Assembly (NCBI GenBank): GCA_022827625.1
Contig: JAJEIE010000027.1
Span: forward strand, 513,093-577,092
Direction: 5' to 3'
Source of the DNA: Candidatus Poribacteria bacterium
GTDB lineage: Bacteria; Poribacteria; WGA-4E; WGA-3G
Length of the DNA stretch: 64,000 bases
Under the pieces are notes generated by a model. That model did no database searches, was not told the origin of the DNA, and saw only the letters and a list, made by a program, of their open reading frames with translations. Positions 59,240 to 64,000 of this stretch are shown here, one piece after another. The translations under genes were made by a program, and so were the position numbers. Every line of letters starts with the position of its first letter. Within the stretch, counting starts at the first letter, position 1.

Positions 59240-60011
59240 TCCGCGAAAGTGGGCGGAGGCTATCCAGAACTTGCACCGTATTATTGAGAGAAGTGAACAG
59301 AAGCTTGAATACTTCCAAAACCGCGTGAAACAGGCAAAATTCATGGATCGTCCGAATCAGCGTAAGGTTCGTGCTGCGGGTGCTCAAGTCGGTGCGCACT
59401 CAGCACAGTTAGAAGGCTTACGTAGTGAACTGTATCGCTTGGAACGTCTTTATAGCGGTGGTATCCATTTTAGGCACACTACGGAGAATGAAATCCGCCA
59501 AATTTGGGGGTGGATAAACCGACCTGCCATCAGAAGACATCTCTACACAGCGCGCGTATCGTTTGAAACTTTCCTCGAAGATTGGCACCGTTGGACGGCG
59601 CAAGAGCAAACACACGCCCTCGCTATTGAACTCCGTACAACGCGGCTTCTCATCGGATTTGTCCTTCTCCAGCACGACGAAGATACCGTTACGATCAGAT
59701 TCGTCGTCATTCGACCGGATTACCGCGCCCGTGGATACGGCACGGATACCCTCGTTGAAGCCGCTCACTACGCTTTTGAGCAACTCGGCGCGGAACACAT
59801 TACGCTGCAGGTGTCCGTTGACAATGGACCCGCGCTCATCTGTTTTGAGAATGCAGGGTTCCGCTATCTCGGTTACACAGATACTGCAGGACAGACCTAC
59901 ACCATGGGCATTGATCGCAGCGAATGGGAAGGCGACGCGCCGATCGACGAGGCAGTGGCATCCCCACGACTCAGCACACCTCTTGGTGCATTCTTTGATG
60001 AAGAAGAGTAA
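59181..60011 (+). CDS. GNAT-family N-acetyltransferase with N-terminal coiled coil
   Basis: 276 residues from the ATG at 59181 (GGGAG upstream), which lies inside the end of rsgA. The first 85 residues are charged and helical (IQNLHRIIERSEQKLEYFQNR), likely a coiled coil. A GNAT domain (about 100-245) follows with the acetyl-CoA motif RPDYRARGYGTDTL and the closing ENAGFRYLGYTDTAGQTY. It acetylates an unknown amine, perhaps a ribosomal protein given the rsgA overlap. The acidic tail has FFDEEE. Confidence 0.88.
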   Translation: MNETQIRNEPTERRDDVNADPRKWAEAIQNLHRIIERSEQKLEYFQNRVKQAKFMDRPNQRKVRAAGAQVGAHSAQLEGLRSELYRLERLYSGGIHFRHTTENEIRQIWGWINRPAIRRHLYTARVSFETFLEDWHRWTAQEQTHALAIELRTTRLLIGFVLLQHDEDTVTIRFVVIRPDYRARGYGTDTLVEAAHYAFEQLGAEHITLQVSVDNGPALICFENAGFRYLGYTDTAGQTYTMGIDRSEWEGDAPIDEAVASPRLSTPLGAFFDEEE

Positions 60012-60046
60012 ATTTTCTGATTTTCTATAATATTCCCCAAAATAGG

Positions 60047-60068
60047 TAGGCGAGGTTTTGCCTCGCCA
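60047..60068 (+). repeat. REP-like hairpin, GTAG + GGCGAGG type
   Basis: GTAG (60047-60050) with arms GGCGAGG/CCTCGCC (60050-60056 and 60062-60068), loop of 5 bases. Confidence 0.8.
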
Positions 60069-60225
60069 ATACTTCTATCCCCAATAAATAACCCTGATTT
60101 TTTTCAAAATAATTGACGAAAGTGCATCCGAAAATGTGTATAAACGAATCATTGTCGTTTTTTAAATGGCGATGGTATCCTATTGCCGCTGTATTGTGGC
60201 AAACGAAAAAAAGGAGGAATTTATT

Positions 60226-60258
60226 ATGTTAGTAAACCAGAGGAGGTGTGACACTTAA
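60226..60258 (+). CDS. Candidate 10-codon leader peptide
   Basis: ATG with AAAAAAGGAGGAA upstream, reading MLVNQRRCDT then TAA. The stop codon lies at the centre of a perfect palindrome (60248-60265), which could fit an attenuator or simply be chance. Confidence 0.3.
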   Translation: MLVNQRRCDT

Positions 60259-60336
60259 GTGTTACGCCCTTGTGGGTGTGGCACTAAGTGTCGCACACTT
60301 TGGAAGGGGACGGGGGGTTGAAACCCCTCTGTCCCC
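60248..60336. repeat. Three adjacent hairpins
   Basis: Arms GTGACACTT/AAGTGTTAC (60248-60265, no loop); GTGTGGCAC/GTGTCGCAC (60276-60284 and 60288-60296); and GGGGAC.../...GTCCCC (60306-60336) with a G-rich left arm. The last is followed by CATTTTCG and, further on, a T run near 60355. The first two share a GTG-x-CACT core and look like a tandem duplication. Confidence 0.55.
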
Positions 60337-60520
60337 CATTTTCGATGTATACTCTTTTTTCTGATAGAAGCAGTACGCACCAAATTTTTATGGCATATTT
60401 TTCTATCTTTTGGTATACTATCCCGTACAATTAGCAAAGTGTAATCTTTGCCAACGTGTTGTTAATTTTTTTTACGCTTCTAAACTACAAACAGAGACAA
60501 AAAAGGAGGAGGTACCTATT

Positions 60521-60604
60521 ATGCTACGTTTGAACCACGCTACCCTTCGTCTGAAAACATGCAGTCCACGGCGATGGTGCCTCTGCCCATTATCGACGGT
60601 TTGA
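60521..60604 (+). CDS. Candidate 27-codon ORF with perfect ribosome-binding site
   Basis: ATG preceded by AAAAAAGGAGGAGG. It encodes an Arg/Cys-rich peptide (MLRLNHATLRLKTCSPRRWC, then LCPLSTV). Another frame in the same bases (MQSTAMVPLPIIDGLIEMA, ending at 60618) looks equally protein-like. It could be a leader peptide for the sigma region 4-like gene at 60655, whose own ribosome site is weak. Confidence 0.35.
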   Translation: MLRLNHATLRLKTCSPRRWCLCPLSTV

Positions 60605-60654
60605 TTGAAATGGCATAGGCGCAGTCGCCTCATACGTGAGGAGTCGCTCTATCT

Positions 60655-61029
60655 ATGCCCAAATTTAATCCTGAATTTTGGGAAATTCCGGTTCCACCGG
60701 AATATTTCGATCAGTTTACGACAGAAGATTATCTTTGGTATCGAGCACCTGATGACGGATATACCATAGCCCGTCGTCTCAAACGTCAAGCGGTCTTAGA
60801 ACAAATTCATCAGATTATCGCAAACGACCTAACCCACCGCCAAGCCGAGTGCGTCCAACTTTACTTCTACCAAGGCAAAACCCAAGAAGAGATTGGCTAT
60901 ATCCTCGGCATCTCCCGGCGTGTTGTGAGCCAACACCTCTTCGGTATCACGCGAAACGGGAAACAGATAGGCGGCGCGATTAACAAGATCCGCAAGATGT
61001 GCCGAAAACAGGGAATAGAATTTCCTTAG
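60655..61029 (+). CDS. Sigma region 4-like HTH protein
   Basis: 124 residues. The helix-turn-helix (about 60-100: HRQAECVQLYFYQGKTQEEIGYILGISRRVVSQHL, in part) matches region 4 of sigma factors, which contacts the -35 box; region 2 is absent, so it cannot be a full sigma factor. The acidic first 40 residues have a Pro-rich piece (IPVPPEYFDQF). It may be a regulator of the region-4 type or a relic. A GAGGAG lies 16 bases upstream, so the ribosome site is weak. Its 5' region is unusually full of hairpins. Confidence 0.7.
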   Translation: MPKFNPEFWEIPVPPEYFDQFTTEDYLWYRAPDDGYTIARRLKRQAVLEQIHQIIANDLTHRQAECVQLYFYQGKTQEEIGYILGISRRVVSQHLFGITRNGKQIGGAINKIRKMCRKQGIEFP

Positions 61030-61057
61030 TGCAAACCAATTCATCTATCAACGCTAC

Positions 61058-61114
61058 AAGTGCAATTCAACGCGAGAGGCACCTTCAACGGTTACCTCTC
61101 GCTTGAAAGCACTT
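61058..61114 (+). terminator. Long structured hairpin after the sigma region 4-like gene
   Basis: Nested arms AAGTGC, TTCAA and GCGAGAGG on the left (61058-61079) pair with CCTCTCGC, TTGAA and GCACTT on the right (61095-61114), with small bulges. It is long and stable but lacks a clear T run, so it may be a repeat element instead. Confidence 0.5.
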
Positions 61115-61146
61115 CAACCCCTCCCAAAAAATAAAATTATCCATTC

Positions 61147-61158
61147 AGGACTTACGCA
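61147..61158 (+). repeat. Solo end of the AGGACTTACGCA element
   Basis: AGGACTTACGCA, identical in type to the ends at 29482-29636 and 48160-48257, with no partner found nearby. Confidence 0.5.
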
Positions 61159-61281
61159 AGATTAAGTTGAAACACGTATCTTCGGATGATAAAGACCCTT
61201 ACCACCAAACGAAGGACATTATCGCACGTTCCGACGCGGCAGCTGTGTCAATCCGCGATTCAGAAATCCAGCCCCGCCGAG

Positions 61282-64000
61282 TTATTTCCGTATCAATAGC
61301 GTGCGTGTCGCAGTGAAATCGCCTGCTTTGAGTGTGTAGAAATAGACACCCGTTGCAACTTTCTCACCCAAGGCATTGCTGCCATCCCAATGGATCGCAC
61401 GGCTACGACTCTCATACATACCCGCGGTTTGATACCCTAACTTCAGTTCCCGCACCACAACACCCCGTATATCGTAGATCGTTAGCGTAACTTCAGCAGG
61501 TTCGGCGAGCTGATATGGTATCCACGTCTCTGGGTTGAAGGGATTGGGGAAGTTGCTGAGCAGGACGGTCTTATCAGGAATTATAGGCGATGTTTCAATA
61601 GATGGCGCAGCACGGCCATTCTCATCAACGGCCTCCGTAACATCATCCAAAACATCAATTGTAACGGTAATTCTGTCCCCACCACTATTCCCATCATAGA
61701 CAGTCACCGTTACCATATAAGCGTTCTTTGTTTCATAGTCAAGTGCTGCTTTTGTTTTTAACTGTCCTGATGTGCTGACAATATCAAACGCATCGGCATC
61801 CGTGCCGCTCAGACTATAGGTGAGGGGATGATTGTCTGCATCTGTAGCAGTGACAGCCTCGCCGATGTTGGTACCGGCTGCGGTGTTCTCTGCGATAGTG
61901 CGCGTGGTGCTATTACCCTCTATAAACTGGGGCGGGTTGTTATTAAGAGTTATGTCTATAAATACACCAGGATTCGCTGTCTTGAGTCTCTGGAGGGGCT
62001 CGTAATCTGAAATCGGATTGTCCTTCAGAGAGAGCCATACCAGTGCGGTCATATTTTCAAGAGGTAATATATCACTGATGGAATTGGAAGCCAGCCCAAG
62101 TGCTACCAGCGAAGTCATATTTTCAAGAGGTGATATATCCTTGATGGAATTCTTGTCCAAGCCGAGTACTACCAGCGAAGTCAAGTTTTCAAGAGGTGAT
62201 ATATCACTAATGGAATTGCTATACAGATGGAGGTCATCCAGATTCGTCAAGTTTTCAAGAGATGATATATCACTAATGGAATTGCTATTCAGATAGAGGT
62301 CTGTCAGATTCGTCAAGTTTTCAAGAGGTGATATATCCTTGATGGAATTTTCACTCAGATAGAGGTTATCCAGATTCGTCAAGTTTTCAAGAGGTGATAT
62401 ATCACTAATGGAATTGCTATCCAGTATGAGGAATTTCAGCGAAGTCAAGTTTTCAAGAGGTGATATATCACTAATAGAATTATTCTTCAGATAGAGGTCT
62501 GTCAGATTCGTCAAATCCTCAAATCGTGGTATATCCTTGATGGAATTGTCACTCAGCGTGAGTTTTATCAAGGCGGTCAAATTTTCGAGTGGTGATATAT
62601 CACTAATGGAATTCTCATACAGATAAAGTGTTTCCAGCGAAGTCAAATGTTCAAGGGGTGATACATCGCTAATGGAATTCTTATGCAGATAGAGCGTTGT
62701 CAGTGCCGTGAGTCCATCGAAATCACCAGATTTCAGTGAGGTAATGTCTTTGCTTCTTAGGTCGAGTAAGGTAATTGCAGCAAGGTGCGCTTCAGAGACA
62801 TCTTCAGGAGACCTAACGCCTGCAGCGGCGACAATCGCGTTACGCACCTGCGGTGTGCGTTGACGAAGAGGTGTGATCCTGTTGATCGCTTCGGGTGCAT
62901 CTATAACATTGATGGTGACGCTGATGTTATCACTACCACTATTGCTATCTGAGACAGAGACAGTGACCGCGTAAGAAGACTTTGTTTCATAGTCTAACGC
63001 TGCACGGGTGCGGAGCTGCCCAGAGAAACTGACAATGCTAAACGCTGCGGCATTTGTGCCACCCAGCGTGTAGGTTAATGTATCATTGTCTGGATCGGTA
63101 GCAGAGACGGGACTGCCGATGTTGACACCGGGGTCGGTATTTTCTACGACGGATCGTGTGGTGTTGTCTCCATCGGTGAATGCGGGTGCGCGATTCTCAT
63201 CTACATCCGTAACGTTAATTGTAACATCAATCGTGTCTGTGAGTTTGGAATCAGAGACGGTAATCCTCACAGAATAAGACGACTTGCTTTCATAATCTAA
63301 CGCAGCATTGGTTTGGAGCTGCCCAGAGGTAGAAACGATGCTAAATGATGCGGCGTCTGTGCCACCAAGGGTGTAGGTCAAGGTGTCATCGTCGGGGTCG
63401 GTCGCAGCGACAGCACTCCCGATATTTGTATTTGCGGCGGTATTCTCGGCGACAGAACGCGTCGTGCTTGTTCCTTCGGCGAAGGACGGGGCGCGATTCT
63501 CATCTACATCTGTGACGTTGATCGTGACATCAATGGTATCTGTGAGTTCACTATCAGAGACGGTAATCCTCACGCTGTAAGAGGTCTTGGTTTCATAATC
63601 TAACGCTGCGCGGGTTTTCAATCGCCCGTTGGTGCTATTGATACGAAAGGCTGCTGCGTCCGCGCCACCCAGCGTGTAGGTCAAGGTATCACCCGTATCG
63701 GGGTCTGTCGCAGATATAGCCGTGCCTATGTTTGTGTTGGCTGCGGTGTTTTCTGCTATGGAACGCGTCGCCGTGCTGTTTGCGAAACTCGGTGCCTCGT
63801 TGACGTTCGTCACAGTGATCGTGACATCAATGCTATCACTGCTTCCATTGCCATCGGAGACAGAGACCTTCACCGAATAGGAGGCCTTGGTTTCATAGTC
63901 TAAGGCGGCTTTGGTTTGGAGTTGACCGTTGGTGTCAACAATGCTAAATGAACTTTCATCCGTGCCACCGAGCGTATAGGTGAGGGTATTGCTGGTATCC
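61282..64000 (-). CDS. Large surface protein: cadherin-like repeats, leucine-rich repeats, cadherin-like repeat, FlgD-like C-terminal domain (5' truncated)
   Basis: More than 900 residues, open to the window edge, so the N-terminus is missing. The visible part starts with about four cadherin-like repeats of about 100 residues (each with DVTINVTDVDENRAPSF or similar, and LDYETKxSY). Then about ten leucine-rich repeats of 22 residues (LENLTNLDNLYLSENSIKDI, SP), one more cadherin-like repeat and the FlgD-like C-terminal domain (NPFNPETWIPYQLAEPA, GVYFYTLKAGDFTATR). The LRRs look internalin-like. Cadherin repeats bind calcium, so a role in adhesion is likely. Neighbouring repeats are near-identical. 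Confidence 0.85.
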   Translation of the reverse strand, partial: DTSNTLTYTLGGTDESSFSIVDTNGQLQTKAALDYETKASYSVKVSVSDGNGSSDSIDVTITVTNVNEAPSFANSTATRSIAENTAANTNIGTAISATDPDTGDTLTYTLGGADAAAFRINSTNGRLKTRAALDYETKTSYSVRITVSDSELTDTIDVTINVTDVDENRAPSFAEGTSTTRSVAENTAANTNIGSAVAATDPDDDTLTYTLGGTDAASFSIVSTSGQLQTNAALDYESKSSYSVRITVSDSKLTDTIDVTINVTDVDENRAPAFTDGDNTTRSVVENTDPGVNIGSPVSATDPDNDTLTYTLGGTNAAAFSIVSFSGQLRTRAALDYETKSSYAVTVSVSDSNSGSDNISVTINVIDAPEAINRITPLRQRTPQVRNAIVAAAGVRSPEDVSEAHLAAITLLDLRSKDITSLKSGDFDGLTALTTLYLHKNSISDVSPLEHLTSLETLYLYENSISDISPLENLTALIKLTLSDNSIKDIPRFEDLTNLTDLYLKNNSISDISPLENLTSLKFLILDSNSISDISPLENLTNLDNLYLSENSIKDISPLENLTNLTDLYLNSNSISDISSLENLTNLDDLHLYSNSISDISPLENLTSLVVLGLDKNSIKDISPLENMTSLVALGLASNSISDILPLENMTALVWLSLKDNPISDYEPLQRLKTANPGVFIDITLNNNPPQFIEGNSTTRTIAENTAAGTNIGEAVTATDADNHPLTYSLSGTDADAFDIVSTSGQLKTKAALDYETKNAYMVTVTVYDGNSGGDRITVTIDVLDDVTEAVDENGRAAPSIETSPIIPDKTVLLSNFPNPFNPETWIPYQLAEPAEVTLTIYDIRGVVVRELKLGYQTAGMYESRSRAIHWDGSNALGEKVATGVYFYTLKAGDFTATRTLLIRK

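Larger units (their letters stand above)
60012..60654. other. 643-base region with hairpins and two candidate short ORFs
   Basis: It holds the repeat at 60047-60068, paired hairpins at 60248-60336 and two short frames with perfect ribosome sites (60226-60258 and 60521-60604). A possible promoter (TTGACG at 60114) lacks a good -10 box. No larger gene is visible. Confidence 0.5.

Noticed and set aside
1..64000. tRNA, rRNA or riboswitch genes
   Set aside because: I read the intergenic regions for cloverleaf and known aptamer features and found none convincing; this is by eye and a covariance-model search would be needed to exclude small RNAs.

Overview
The window looks like an accessory-rich chromosomal stretch of a Candidatus Poribacteria-type bacterium, a lineage of sponge symbionts and other marine bacteria. 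This is inferred from gene content, because there is no rRNA or tRNA here to prove it. The grounds are: secreted proteins ending in a FlgD-like domain with the stretch NPxNPETWIPYQLA; eukaryote-like repeat proteins (WD40, Kelch, LRR, cadherin); a dockerin; two phytanoyl-CoA dioxygenases, three Gfo/Idh/MocA oxidoreductases and a xylose-isomerase-like TIM barrel; a tricorn-type protease; LptF/LptG, which imply a Gram-negative envelope; and intergenic regions full of short palindromes. No transposase, prophage, CRISPR array or integrase is visible. LAYOUT. 1-2.9 kb: two tandem ammonium transporters. 2.9-6.1 kb (minus): a HigA-like antidote, a PD-(D/E)XK-like protein and a tandem alpha/beta hydrolase. 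6.2-13.1 kb: purD, a RelA-type zinc-finger/winged-helix protein, a vWA protein, an SDR, a LarE-tail-like protein, a polyprenyl synthase and a tagatose-bisphosphate aldolase. 13.2-18.9 kb: lptF, lptG, an ICMT-like methyltransferase and small membrane proteins. 19-28.3 kb: epimerase, Rieske protein, gamma-glutamyltransferase, nusB, NHL propellers, a second PD-(D/E)XK paralogue, a nickel/cobalt exporter and a dehydrogenase. 28.3-41 kb (all minus strand): a 'propeller island' with two Kelch proteins, a WD40-dockerin protein, and two ECF sigma factors fused through one membrane segment to Asp-box beta-propellers, with a lipoprotein and a small membrane protein between them. 41.3-49.3 kb: MOSC protein, nagB and a sugar-oxidoreductase/dioxygenase group. 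49.4-54.4 kb: an ABC-2 exporter and a tricorn protease. 54.4-55.4 kb: a repeat-rich spacer and a decayed restriction/methylase-like gene. 55.5-61 kb: DMT transporter, dioxygenase, infA, rsgA, GNAT and a sigma region 4-like protein. 61.3-64 kb: a cadherin-LRR-cadherin surface protein running off the end. HOW IT FITS. Three themes recur. First, extracytoplasmic beta-propellers are used both as secreted proteins and as the sensor half of membrane-tethered sigma factors. Second, there are two kinds of C-terminal tag on secreted proteins: a long FlgD-like domain and a short unrecognised tail around K-L/V-x-x-T-W-G/A-x-x-K. Third, the intergenic DNA carries REP-like hairpins preceded by GTAG or GTAC, sometimes packaged inside small MITE-like elements with terminal inverted repeats. 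The strongest candidates for something undescribed are the sigma-TM-propeller pair, the short C-terminal tail and the GTAG-hairpin/MITE families.
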